In this document: positions 16,033 through 24,230 of the stretch, in pieces
How positions within the stretch are numbered: the first letter of the stretch is position 1
Layout: every line of letters starts with the position of its first letter
Source: Mesotoga sp. Brook.08.105.5.1
Lineage (GTDB): Bacteria; Thermotogota; Thermotogae; Petrotogales; Kosmotogaceae
Assembly (NCBI RefSeq): GCF_002752635.1
Contig: NZ_AYTW01000013.1
Span: forward strand, 1-64,000
DNA length: 64,000 nt
Direction: 5' to 3'
Notes under the pieces: model-generated
Database searches by the model: none
Told to the model about the DNA's origin: nothing
What the model saw: only the letters and a program-made list of their open reading frames with translations
Position numbers and translations under genes: made by a program

Positions 16033-18192
16033 CTAACTCCGAGATTCGTTGCTGCCGGAAAGCAACTCCAATCCAATCCTCATTCTCTTGGTGTCAACTT
16101 CAAGCACTCTAACTTTCACGATCTGGCCGACGCTCAAGACTTCAAGTGGATCCCTAACTCTTCTTCCCATCTTGCTTTTGTGAATCAGACCGTCCTGTTT
16201 GACTCCAATGTCTACGAAGGCGCCGAAATCTACGACGTTGCGGACGGTTCCTTCAAGTTCCATGCCTTTAGACAGGTCTTCCATCGAAAGCACGTCGGTC
16301 CTCAGAATCGGTTTCTCCAGCTCCCCTCTTGGGTCTAAACCGGGCTTTTTCAGCATCCCTATTACTTCTCTCACAGTGATCTGGTTAAAACTGTTTTCCC
16401 TTGCCAGAGCTTCGGGATCGATTTGATCAAGCAATTCAGTAATCTCATCTTTTCTGTCGAAGAGCTCTTCCGGGAGCAACTCTACGCTTTCAAGAATGAA
16501 TCTGGCGATCTCGTAGCTCTCCGGATGGACAGAGGTTCCGTCAAGAGCTTCGGATCCATTGATTATTCTGCAGAATCCCGCCGCCTGCTCGAAGGCCTTT
16601 GGACCTAGACCGGAGACTTTCAGCAGTTCCTTTCTGTTCCTGAACGCTCCGTTTTCAGCCCTGTGTTTTACAATGTTCAGTGCGGCTCTTGAATTCAATC
16701 CGGATATGTATTTGAGTAAATGCTCCGATGCAGTGTTTAGATTGACGCCTACTAGATTCACGACAGACTCGACCTCTCTGTCGAGGGTCCTTTTCAGTTC
16801 TGACTGATTTACATCGTGCTGATACATACCTACTCCAATAGCTTCAGGCGAAATCTTCACATATTCGGCGAGGGGATCTTGAACTCTTCGGGCGATCGAT
16901 ATAGCCCCCCTTGTTGTTACGTCCTCATCTGGGAATTCCTCAATGGCGACTTTTGAAGCCGAATATACAGATGCGCCCGACTCGGTGACTATCATATACT
17001 TGACAGGAAGATTGTGTTCTCTAATCAGCCTGCTCACGAAGAGTTCGGTTTCCCTTGACCCCGTGCCATTACCTATGGATATAAGCTCGACATTCAACGT
17101 GTTTATCGCCTGAACAACTTTCATCGATGAACCGACGTAGTCATTCTTTGGAGGGGTGGGAAAGATCACGTCATGATAAAGAAGGGAACCGTCCTTTCCG
17201 ATGACTGCAAGCTTGCACCCGGTCCTATAACCGGGGTCAACACCCATGACCACCTTCTCGCCGAGAGGAGGCTGAAGAAACAGGTCTCTCAGATTTCTGG
17301 CAAATACATGGATTGCCCTGCTTTCTGCTTCTTCTCTTATCAGATTTCTCACTTCTCTTTCTATCGAGGGCATGAGAAGTCTGGAGAAGGAATCGACCGA
17401 AGCCTCAATCAACTCTTCATAGTAGGCGAGATAGTCTCTCCATCCCAAGAGATCTCTCAAAGTTGGAAGGATATCGTACGGGAGCTCCAGTTTCAGCGAA
17501 ATAATCTCCTCGCGCTCTCCTCTGAAAAGAGCGAGAATTTGATGGGCTACCAGTCTTGATATTGGCTGAGAGAAGTCGTAGTAATCTCTGTAGACTTCAC
17601 GCTCATCCTCCTTTTCGGTTCGGGAGCTCTTGATTATCCCCTTCTCCTTAAGTAGACTTCTTAGCTTTTCTCTTACTGCCACTTCCTGTGAGAATTCTTC
17701 GGCAAGTATATCTCTGGCTCCTTCGAGTGCATCTTCGAGCTTGAGGATTTCCTGTTCTGCATTTATGAAAGTGAAGACAAAAACCTCATCTTTGATTCTT
17801 GAAGATTTAAGGAAATCCGCTAGAGGCTGGAGCCCTTTCTCCCTTGCCTTGTCGGCTCTGGTCTTCTTCTTTGATTTGAAGGGAAGATAGAGGTCCTCGA
17901 CTAACTGAAGATTCTTTGCTCCTTTGATGCTTGCTTCCAGCTCATCAGTAAGCTTGCCTTTTTCCTCGATTATCCTAAGAACCTCATCTTTTCTAGAACT
18001 CAGTTTTTTCGCATACTCGAGAGCATCGGAAATCTCTCTTAACTGTATCTCATTTAACTCTCCAGTCTTTTCCTTTCTGTATCTAGCGATAAATGGAATC
18101 GTCTTTCCTTCTTCGAGCAGTTCGACTGCGTTTTCTACTTTCCATCTTGGTAAAGCCAGCGAGTTGGCGATGTCCAATATTATCTCATTCAT
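16033..18192 (-). CDS. tex: Tex-family S1 RNA-binding transcription accessory protein
   Basis: The 719-residue product matches the full Tex architecture: N-terminal helix-turn-helix region (KVENAVELLEEGKTIPFIARYRKEKTG), a YqgF-like RNase H fold (VMGVDPGYRTGCKLAVIG), helix-hairpin-helix motifs (YISGLNSRAALNIVKHRAENG and VSGLGPKAFEQAAGFCRI), and a C-terminal S1 domain (GMELEGTVRNVVDFGAFVDIGVKQDGLIHKS). Tex binds nucleic acids and affects transcription and stress fitness. I chose ATG 18192 because GGAGGT lies 8 bases upstream; a longer frame to 18270 lies inside the upstream gene. The start overlaps the pyruvate-kinase-like gene by eight bases. Confidence 0.95.
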   Translation of the reverse strand: MNEIILDIANSLALPRWKVENAVELLEEGKTIPFIARYRKEKTGELNEIQLREISDALEYAKKLSSRKDEVLRIIEEKGKLTDELEASIKGAKNLQLVEDLYLPFKSKKKTRADKAREKGLQPLADFLKSSRIKDEVFVFTFINAEQEILKLEDALEGARDILAEEFSQEVAVREKLRSLLKEKGIIKSSRTEKEDEREVYRDYYDFSQPISRLVAHQILALFRGEREEIISLKLELPYDILPTLRDLLGWRDYLAYYEELIEASVDSFSRLLMPSIEREVRNLIREEAESRAIHVFARNLRDLFLQPPLGEKVVMGVDPGYRTGCKLAVIGKDGSLLYHDVIFPTPPKNDYVGSSMKVVQAINTLNVELISIGNGTGSRETELFVSRLIREHNLPVKYMIVTESGASVYSASKVAIEEFPDEDVTTRGAISIARRVQDPLAEYVKISPEAIGVGMYQHDVNQSELKRTLDREVESVVNLVGVNLNTASEHLLKYISGLNSRAALNIVKHRAENGAFRNRKELLKVSGLGPKAFEQAAGFCRIINGSEALDGTSVHPESYEIARFILESVELLPEELFDRKDEITELLDQIDPEALARENSFNQITVREVIGMLKKPGLDPRGELEKPILRTDVLSMEDLSKGMELEGTVRNVVDFGAFVDIGVKQDGLIHKSKMGRRVRDPLEVLSVGQIVKVRVLEVDTKRMRIGLELLSGSNESRS

Positions 18193-19129
18193 CCGAAGTG
18201 ACCTCCAGAACGGTCTTAATTGTCTCAATAGGGAAGGAACCATAAGCAGTTTCATTCGAGAGGACGACACCTGAAAACCCCTTTCTCTGAACGTCCTTTA
18301 AGTGGCACAGTTCACTCCTCGTAGCGAAAGGGTGTTCTACCATGTGCTCCAGAACCTCCCCTGCCATCAGAACCGGCTTGTAAAGATCATTGATATTCGC
18401 CGAAAAATAGTCATAGAAGTCTACAAGCCCTCTCGGCCCCAGCTGTGCTCCGAGATCTCCGCGGCATAACCAGAGCTCGTCGCTTGAAGCGGAGATTTCC
18501 TCGATTTTCGAGAAGGGTAGCTCCCTTTCGATCTTCGATGCCACAGCTCTTCCGGAAAGATCCTTCAGTTCGATTACTTCACTTGGACTTGAGACGAATG
18601 AAAGAGCGTATCTTATGAAGTCATATTTCTTAGTAGTCAGCACAATTTCTATGTCTCTCGATGAAAGCTCGATCTGATTTATGGGGTGCGGCGAGATGTT
18701 CATTCCTTTGGAAGGTCTTATTGTTCCTCCTCTCAGGACCATAGCTCTTGCGCAATCGGCTTCCGTCTTTAGCACCTGGAGTTCTATTCTGCCATCTTCT
18801 ATGGAGACTTTAATCCCCGGGGAGAGATATGACAAAGATCTCGGGTCTATCAGTATACCCCTGAGTTCCGAACATTTACTACCCAGAATCACCTGTTCTC
18901 CGGCCTTTAGTTCGATTACCCGCTGGCTGCGCGATAGTCTAAGCTTTGCTCCCTGGAGATCAATATACAGTGGAAGCGAGCAGTTTTCCTCGTAGTAAGA
19001 CACGAACTTCTGGAGGTCCTCAAGAGTCACATGTGATGAGTTTATTCTTATCGCCGAAGCCCCGGCCATCTCTACAGACTTGAGGAGTTTCCTGTCACTT
19101 ATTGTAACAACGATCGAAAACGCTCCCAT
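18185..19129 (-). CDS. Truncated pyruvate kinase-like barrel protein
   Basis: The 314-residue product is homologous to the TIM-barrel part of pyruvate kinase. Matches are: AIRINSSHVTLEDL (for RLNFSHG), YIDLQGAKLRLS (for DTKGPEIR), ELKDLSGRAV, SKIERE (for the KIE block), LWLCRGDLGAQLG (for ARGDLG), PVLMAGEVLEHMVEHPFATRSELC (for ATQMLESMI..PTRAE) and GVVLSNETAYGSFPIE (for LSGETAKG). The C-terminal allosteric domain is missing; the family is normally about 470 residues. Several active-site positions have changed, for example GPEIR to GAKLR, so catalysis is doubtful. ATG 19129 with AGAGG upstream is preferred over GTG 19138. It overlaps tex and is co-transcribed with it. Confidence 0.8.
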   Translation of the reverse strand: MGAFSIVVTISDRKLLKSVEMAGASAIRINSSHVTLEDLQKFVSYYEENCSLPLYIDLQGAKLRLSRSQRVIELKAGEQVILGSKCSELRGILIDPRSLSYLSPGIKVSIEDGRIELQVLKTEADCARAMVLRGGTIRPSKGMNISPHPINQIELSSRDIEIVLTTKKYDFIRYALSFVSSPSEVIELKDLSGRAVASKIERELPFSKIEEISASSDELWLCRGDLGAQLGPRGLVDFYDYFSANINDLYKPVLMAGEVLEHMVEHPFATRSELCHLKDVQRKGFSGVVLSNETAYGSFPIETIKTVLEVTSDE

Positions 19130-19300
19130 ACTGATCACCTCTACTGAATTATATCAGTAACACCATTTGAGGCCTCTGCTTTTTGAGGAAGATGAAGCTA
19201 CCGAATCTTTAATAATGATGGCTCTTTCTTACATCAGGTAGGTGGGAAATTGAGGTAGTTATCGGCTAATACGCGATCGTTCAATACGCAAGATATTAGA

Positions 19301-20203
19301 CTAAACAAGTCCTTCCCGAATGCAGCTCTCAAGAGCGTTCACAATCTCGGGATCATATTGGGTGCCCGCCTGGGACTTCAGTTCCTCAAGAGCACCCTTG
19401 CAGCTCATTGCATCTCTGTACGGTCTTCGCGACGTCATTGCGTCAAATGAGTCGGCTACAGCTACTATTCTGGCCTCCAGCGATATTTCATCTCCCTTCA
19501 ATCCGTCGGGATATCCGGAACCATTTACGCGTTCGTGATGATGTCTGATGATGTCGTGAGTATCTTCTAGAAAGCTGTTTTTTACCATCTGACAGCCAAA
19601 CACCGGGTGAAGCTTAATTCTCTCGAACTCCTCTTTGGTTAATCTTGAGGGTTTCTTCAGTATCGAGTCCTCGATTTCGATCTTTCCGATGTCGTGGAAA
19701 AGGGCTCCCATCGCTATGTTCTCTTGCTTCTCGGGAGGGACGCCTAGCTTTCTTGCTATGGCAAGCGATACGTCTCTGACTCTTTTCCCATGTCCGTGGG
19801 TGTATGAGTCCTTTATCTCAACTTGAGAAAGAATACTCTTCATCACCGAGATATTCTTGCTGATGTGCTTGAACAAAGGTCTTGAAGAAATATGTAGAAG
19901 CTTGACATCCGTTTGGGGTTTCAGCTCAACTGGAGCCTTAAGATTGTGGGCGTAGAAGTAGTCGCCATGGCCAAGATGAACTTCTTCATCGGAGAAGTTA
20001 CAGGAAATCCTTCCTTCGATCACATAATAGAATTCAAGAAGATCTCCACCCGCAAAGGTATCCAGAAAAGTGACGACTCCCGACTTGAGTTCATAAACCG
20101 AAATCTCTACTCCGTCGCCGTGAGCCAGAAGAGACAGAGAAGAGTTTTTTTGGACAACCGTTTCGATCGCTTCGTTAGATTTGCAGACTTTGAACCCTTC
20201 CAT
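19301..20203 (-). CDS. Cupin-HD-GYP domain protein, probable cyclic-di-GMP phosphodiesterase
   Basis: The 300-residue product begins with a cupin domain (residues about 15-110; FYYVIEGRISCNFSDEEVHLGHGDYFYAHN), a possible small-ligand sensor. A complete HD-GYP domain follows: HGHGKRVRDVSLAIARKLG, LFHDIGKIEIEDSIL (HD pair), HPVFG, IRHHHERVNGSGYPDGLKGDEI (HHE..GYP signature) and ARIVAVADSFDAMTSRRPYR. HD-GYP domains hydrolyse cyclic di-GMP. No GGDEF domain is encoded in the window, so the cyclase partner is elsewhere. The frame is monocistronic. Confidence 0.9.
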   Translation of the reverse strand: MEGFKVCKSNEAIETVVQKNSSLSLLAHGDGVEISVYELKSGVVTFLDTFAGGDLLEFYYVIEGRISCNFSDEEVHLGHGDYFYAHNLKAPVELKPQTDVKLLHISSRPLFKHISKNISVMKSILSQVEIKDSYTHGHGKRVRDVSLAIARKLGVPPEKQENIAMGALFHDIGKIEIEDSILKKPSRLTKEEFERIKLHPVFGCQMVKNSFLEDTHDIIRHHHERVNGSGYPDGLKGDEISLEARIVAVADSFDAMTSRRPYRDAMSCKGALEELKSQAGTQYDPEIVNALESCIREGLV

Positions 20204-20284
20204 TTATTCCCCCAAAAAGAGCATCACAGTAAAAAGTATAATCTAGTACAGTGTATCACAAAAGACGCATAGTTTGCCTAAAAC

Positions 20285-20312
20285 GAAAAAATGCCGTAGA
20301 TGACTACGGCAT
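20285..20312 (-). terminator. Intrinsic terminator of the secreted-protein gene
   Basis: On the minus strand, ATGCCGTAG / CTACGGCAT forms a 9-base perfect stem with a 4-base loop, followed by six T residues. It lies 30 bases past the stop of the minus-strand gene at 20343. Confidence 0.9.
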
Positions 20313-20342
20313 CTAAAGCTCACTTTAACTTGCATGACTTGA

Positions 20343-20720
20343 TTAGTCATCGATAATCAGTATCGGATCTATTAGAAAGACCTTGTAGCCGAGCTTCACC
20401 GGTACATAGTAACAGATGGCTTTGTAACCAAGCTCTTCGATTCTCGCTATCGCATCCTGAGAAATACTTAGAGCCTTACTGGCGAGTTCATTGCCTAGAT
20501 TGTCTATTAGGGTTTCATATGCGTTTTGTGACATCCCTCTTTCAGTATAATGCACCGTGAATTTCTCGGCCTTCTCTACCGCCACTTCAATCAGCGACTC
20601 AATCTGTTCGTTTGCAGTGTTGGCTATCTCTTGTGCTAGATCAACCGAGGTAGCGATATCCGCAACGGCAAAAACCGAAACAAGAAGAAGCAACAGCGTT
20701 AAGGCAATTCCTTTTCTCAT
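20343..20720 (-). CDS. Small secreted protein with signal peptide, function unknown
   Basis: Starting from the ATG at 20720 (GAGGAGGG site 7 bases upstream), the 125-residue product has a classical signal peptide: RK, then LTLLLLLVSVFAVADIA. The mature part is mainly helical and acidic (SVDLAQEIANTANEQIESLIEVAVEKAEKF), with a conserved-looking beta end YYVPVKLGYKVFLIDPILIIDD. No family is recognised. An envelope location is likely. An in-frame start at 20738 exists but would place the ribosome binding site inside the coding region. Confidence 0.7.
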   Translation of the reverse strand: MRKGIALTLLLLLVSVFAVADIATSVDLAQEIANTANEQIESLIEVAVEKAEKFTVHYTERGMSQNAYETLIDNLGNELASKALSISQDAIARIEELGYKAICYYVPVKLGYKVFLIDPILIIDD

Positions 20721-20794
20721 TGGTGTCCCTCCTCTCAATTTTTTCGAACGTATTAATCATATCATATAATCTATCGATTTCAAATATTCCGATA

Positions 20795-20857
20795 TGCATC
20801 ACAAATAATCTACTTGAAAAGGGTAACGTTGCATCAAAAATGAAACTACTCGAAAGG
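20795..20857 (+). repeat. Left terminal repeat of the IS (two boxes)
   Basis: Box L1 starts TGCATCACAAATAATCTACT at 20795. Box L2 starts TGCATCAAAAATGAAACTAC at 20830. The 35-base spacing puts both on roughly the same face of the helix, as expected for cooperative transposase binding. Confidence 0.8.
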
Positions 20858-20913
20858 TAAGGATGAAGGGGATAATCTTCGCGAATGCCTAGTTGAAAGA
20901 GGTAGGGGCGAAG

Positions 20914-22128
20914 ATGAAGAGAATAGACATGACTGGATTGATTGAGAAATACTCAAAGAAGTACAGGAAGGCTGGAAAGAAGGAGAAGAGTAGAATCCTT
21001 GACGAATTTATTGAATTAACTGAGTACAACCGGAGCTATGCATCACTAAAACTTAGGAGAGGTTATTCTAAGAAGAACAAGAGAAGCAAGTTCACAAAGA
21101 GGCGCGGAAGAAAGAAGAAATATGATTTCGAAGTATTTAGAAAACTAGTTGAGATATGGGAGATCCTGGACTTTCCTTGCGGCAAGAGACTCAAAGCGAT
21201 TATTGAAGAGGCGATAGAGAATCTGATCAAGAATGGTCATTTGTCTTTGAGGGAAGAAGTTAAGCAGAAGCTTTTGGAAATAAGTTCCTCTACAATGGAT
21301 AGACTTCTACGAAGTGAAAGGAAGAAGATGGAACTGAAGGGTAGGTCACATACAAAACCCGGTACTCTCTTGAAGAAACACATAAGGATAAAGACTCATC
21401 ACGAATGGGATGACACAAAACCAGGTTTTGTCGAGGTGGATCTTGTCGGTCATGAAGGAGGTAATAGCTCGGGAGAATTCTGTTATAGCCTGAATATGGT
21501 AGATGTTGCCAGTGGTTGGAGTGTCGTTGCACCAATAAGGAACAAAGCTCAAAGATGGACCCTTGAAGCTATAATCGCATTGAGAGAGTTACTTCCTTTC
21601 CCTCTTTTGGGAATTCATTCTGACAATGGCTCGGAGTTTATTAACGCTCATTTGTATAAGTATTGCTTGGATGAAAGATTGGTCTTTACCAGAACCCGGA
21701 GTTACAACAAGAACGATAATCCCCATGTGGAACAGAAGAATTGGTCTTTGGTCAGAAGGGCCGTTGGCTATTACAGATACGACACTTTGGAGGAACTGAC
21801 TATCTTGAAGGAGCTATATGCAAGCTTGAATCTCTACAACAACCATTTCCAGCCTACTCAAAAGATGATCCAAAAGACCAGAGATGGTACAAGAATAGTG
21901 AAGAAATACGACAAGTTCGCTACTCCCTACGAAAGAGTACTTAACTCTCCCTGGATTGACTACACAAAAAAAGATGAGCTTCGCAAGGTTCACGAAGCCC
22001 TAGATTTATATATACTCAAGAGTAATATAGCACATTCTCAGGAATCACTCGTTGATATACAGATAATGAAGTCTAAATCTAACTCAAAGGGAGGTGTTCT
22101 TAATCTCCTTCAATTCGATTTTGAATAG
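20914..22128 (+). CDS. IS transposase, integrase (rve/DDE) family
   Basis: The 404-residue product has a basic N-terminal helix-turn-helix region (IDMTGLIEKYSKKYRKAGKKEKSRIL, YNRSYASLKLRRGY, KRRGRKKKY). It then has an RNase H-like integrase core with the three acidic residues in FVEVDLVGHEG, GIHSDNGSEFINAH and NPHVEQKNWSLVR. This resembles IS481/ISNCY-like elements with a single open frame and no frameshift, and the gene looks intact. ATG 20914 follows GAGGTAGGGG; a TTG at 20893 is in frame seven codons upstream. All catalytic residues are present, so the element may be active. Confidence 0.9.
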   Translation: MKRIDMTGLIEKYSKKYRKAGKKEKSRILDEFIELTEYNRSYASLKLRRGYSKKNKRSKFTKRRGRKKKYDFEVFRKLVEIWEILDFPCGKRLKAIIEEAIENLIKNGHLSLREEVKQKLLEISSSTMDRLLRSERKKMELKGRSHTKPGTLLKKHIRIKTHHEWDDTKPGFVEVDLVGHEGGNSSGEFCYSLNMVDVASGWSVVAPIRNKAQRWTLEAIIALRELLPFPLLGIHSDNGSEFINAHLYKYCLDERLVFTRTRSYNKNDNPHVEQKNWSLVRRAVGYYRYDTLEELTILKELYASLNLYNNHFQPTQKMIQKTRDGTRIVKKYDKFATPYERVLNSPWIDYTKKDELRKVHEALDLYILKSNIAHSQESLVDIQIMKSKSNSKGGVLNLLQFDFE

Positions 22129-22179
22129 ATTCTATTTTGATGCATTAACTCTCTCTTGAGTAGATTTAATTATGATGCA
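22117..22179 (-). repeat. Right terminal repeat of the IS (two boxes)
   Basis: Read on the minus strand, the outer box starts TGCATCATAATTAAATCTAC at 22179. The inner box starts TGCATCAAAATAGAATCTAT at 22144. Spacing is 35 bases, the mirror of the left end. The inner box slightly overlaps the end of the transposase gene (stop 22126-22128). Confidence 0.8.
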
Positions 22180-22297
22180 TTACGTATTCTCGATATGCTC
22201 AGCATTACTCTCTCGACATCCCCACCTGATTCTTGATCTGCAACCGGCCTGAGATGTGATATTCTCATACTAGCATGTAGTTCGAGAGGTGAGGACT

Positions 22298-22918
22298 GTG
22301 GAGAAATTCTTCGATCTTTCAAGAGCAATTGAACACGGCCAGGCTGTCTATCCAGGCGATGAAGAGACTGAGTTGATCAGATCCAGGCATCTGGCAAAAG
22401 ATGGGTTCAACAATCACAGGCTGAGAATAAGTATGCACTCGGGAACGCACATTGACGGACCCATGCATTTGACAGAGTCTGACACATATATTGACGAGAT
22501 TGATATCGGCAGCTTCATCGGGAAAGGTATTTTACTGGACGTGAGGGGCAAAACGGTGATAAGAATGAAGTCGGAGTATGAAAAAGAAGTACCTCTGGAG
22601 GCGATAGTCTTGTTCTGGACGGGCCGTGACCTGTTTTTTGGAAGTGAGGATTATTTCGTCAACAACCCCTATCTGACGCGGGAGCTCGCAGAGTTTCTGG
22701 TTAAGCGGAGAACCCGGCTTGTTGGTTTCGATTCATCCTCTCCTGACAGGTATCCCTTCGATATTCACAGAATTCTATTCAATGGAGGCTGTTTGATCGC
22801 AGAAAACCTTACGGGGTTTGAAAGAATCGCGAACTATGAGCATATCAAAGTCTTTGCGATTCCCCTTAAGATCCATGCCGACTCCTCTGTAGCGCGAGTC
22901 TTTGCGGTTGCAGAATAA
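22298..22918 (+). CDS. Cyclase-family metal-dependent hydrolase (KynB-like)
   Basis: The 206-residue product belongs to the putative cyclase family that includes bacterial kynurenine formamidase. It shows FDLSRAIEHGQAVYPGDEE, the metal motif HSGTHIDGPMHL (HxGTHxDxPxH), LLDVRGK, VLFWTGRD, LVGFDSSSPD and NGGCLIAENLTGFERI. No kynurenine pathway genes lie nearby, so the substrate (amide, lactone or ester) is unknown. GTG 22298 is preferred because GAGAGGTGAGG lies just upstream; GTG 22289 is in frame. It lies between the IS and a broken MBL hydrolase gene 14 bases downstream. Confidence 0.85.
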   Translation: MEKFFDLSRAIEHGQAVYPGDEETELIRSRHLAKDGFNNHRLRISMHSGTHIDGPMHLTESDTYIDEIDIGSFIGKGILLDVRGKTVIRMKSEYEKEVPLEAIVLFWTGRDLFFGSEDYFVNNPYLTRELAEFLVKRRTRLVGFDSSSPDRYPFDIHRILFNGGCLIAENLTGFERIANYEHIKVFAIPLKIHADSSVARVFAVAE

Positions 22919-22932
22919 AAAAGGGTAGAGCT

Positions 22933-23864
22933 TTGAAGATTCAGCAGATTGGCAGCAGGGGAGTTTTGTTTACCTTTCAGGACGGAGACTCCCCGATGAC
23001 TGGGGAGACATCCGTTTACTTGATAGAAGGCAGATATCGATTCTATTTGTGTGACACGTTTCTGGGGAACAGATCCATGAGTGTTGTCAAGAACTACATC
23101 CAGGAGACTCCCAGAAAGGAGCTTGTAATCTTCAACTCACATTCGGATTATGACCACATCTGGGGAAACGGAGCATTCGAAAGGTGCGAAATCGTGACTC
23201 ATGAATTTGCTAGGAGAAGAAAAGAGAGAGATGGGATTACGATTTCGAAAATCTAGAGAGATTTCGAGACGGAGAAGTTTTGAAAAGACTTCCCGGCATT
23301 ACCTTCAGCGATAGACTAGTCTTTGAAGATGACGACATAGAGTTTCGTTATATGCCTGGACATACGCTGTGTTCTTCAATATGTCTGGATAGAAGAGAGT
23401 CGGTGGTCTTCGTGGGAGATCTTGTGGAAGATCCTCTGCCAGTTACTCTTTGGAACGATCCGATCACGTTCATGGAGAGTTTGAAGACTATACTTGAATC
23501 GTCATGTCAGACAGTTGTTTCCGGACACTCCGGCATCGTCGCTGGGAATCTTATAAGAAGCAATCTAGAGTATCTGAAGGCTCTTTTTCTTGGTGAAGAA
23601 ATAGACGTTGAAGAAGGCGAAGAGACACATTTGTTCAACACGAAGTATCTCGACTTTCTGCATTATGAAGATATCGCAAGAAAAATGCTTGGCGAGAAGT
23701 TTGACTTCGTGCAGTTTAAGAGAGAGTTTTGGCAGATGCTTGGAGTGGAAAGGGAATCTTTGAAATTTGAATCGAGATTGATCCGACAGACTCCTTCTGA
23801 AAGACTTGAAGAGATCTGGCCCCAATATGAAGAGCTGTTGAATAGCAGGAAAGCTTTGGAATGA
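22933..23864 (+). pseudogene. Metallo-beta-lactamase fold hydrolase, frameshifted
   Basis: The first frame gives TSVYLIEGRYRFYLCDTFLG and the metal-binding motif NSHSDYDHIWGN (HxHxDH-like, here HSDYDH), then runs into a TAG at 23254. Near 23232-23236, within GATGGG, the homologous reading moves to another frame (DYDFENLERFRDGEVLKRLPGITFSD). It continues through FRYMPGHTLCSSICL, VVFVGDLVEDPLP and TVVSGHSGIV, ending at 23864. Joined, the product would be a normal MBL enzyme of about 310 residues. The single shift beside a G run may be a true mutation or a base-calling error. All other motifs are intact. Confidence 0.75.
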
Positions 23865-23910
23865 AAGAGAGTAGAATACTGAGCAGCATATGGATTTGAT
23901 GGAGGTGAGA

Positions 23911-23994
23911 ATGTTTGGATTTTCGATTATTCCTTTAATTATCGGTATCACGGTGGTTGTGGGTCTAATTATTTACTTCACGATTGCAAGGTAA
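23911..23994 (+). CDS. 27-residue single-helix membrane microprotein
   Basis: ATG 23911 has a perfect GGAGGTGA ribosome binding site at 23901-23908. The 27 residues are almost all hydrophobic (FSIIPLIIGITVVVGLIIYF) and end in TIAR with one Arg, a typical single-pass small membrane protein. No homologue is recognised. It lies 47 bases downstream of the broken MBL gene on the same strand. From the stop to 24230 no gene is visible, only the palindrome GGTTCATGAACC (24006-24017) and a loose stem CTGCCC/GGGCAG (about 24122-24153) that might end the convergent TRAP gene transcript. Confidence 0.6.
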   Translation: MFGFSIIPLIIGITVVVGLIIYFTIAR

Positions 23995-24230
23995 ACGAAA
24001 GCAAGGGTTCATGAACCAGTAGGGGGTCTAATTTTATGTATCCATATCAACACAACGCTTTTCTTGATTTATTTGCCATGAATGATATCATTCGGGTGCC
24101 TAAGCTTTGTCATCTTAAACTACTGCCCCTCAAACGTTCAAAACGAGTGAAGGGCAGCTTGATCAGATAGTAAAACTACTCTAGAGAGGTATCTCGAATT
24201 TGCAGAGTATCCTCTTCATTGATTACTGAG

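Larger units (their letters stand above)
20795..22179 (+). mobile_element. Insertion sequence with doubled terminal boxes (DDE, rve-type transposase)
   Basis: A single transposase gene is bracketed by inverted ends. Each end carries two copies of a TGCATCA-led box exactly 35 bases apart: left at 20795 and 20830; right, on the opposite strand, ending at 22144 and 22179. Similarity extends past the heptamer into AATCTACT-like cores. The element is about 1.39 kb. Target duplication is uncertain. CGATA at 20790-20794 and 22191-22195 could be one, but this would add 11 bases to the right end only. Confidence 0.85.
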
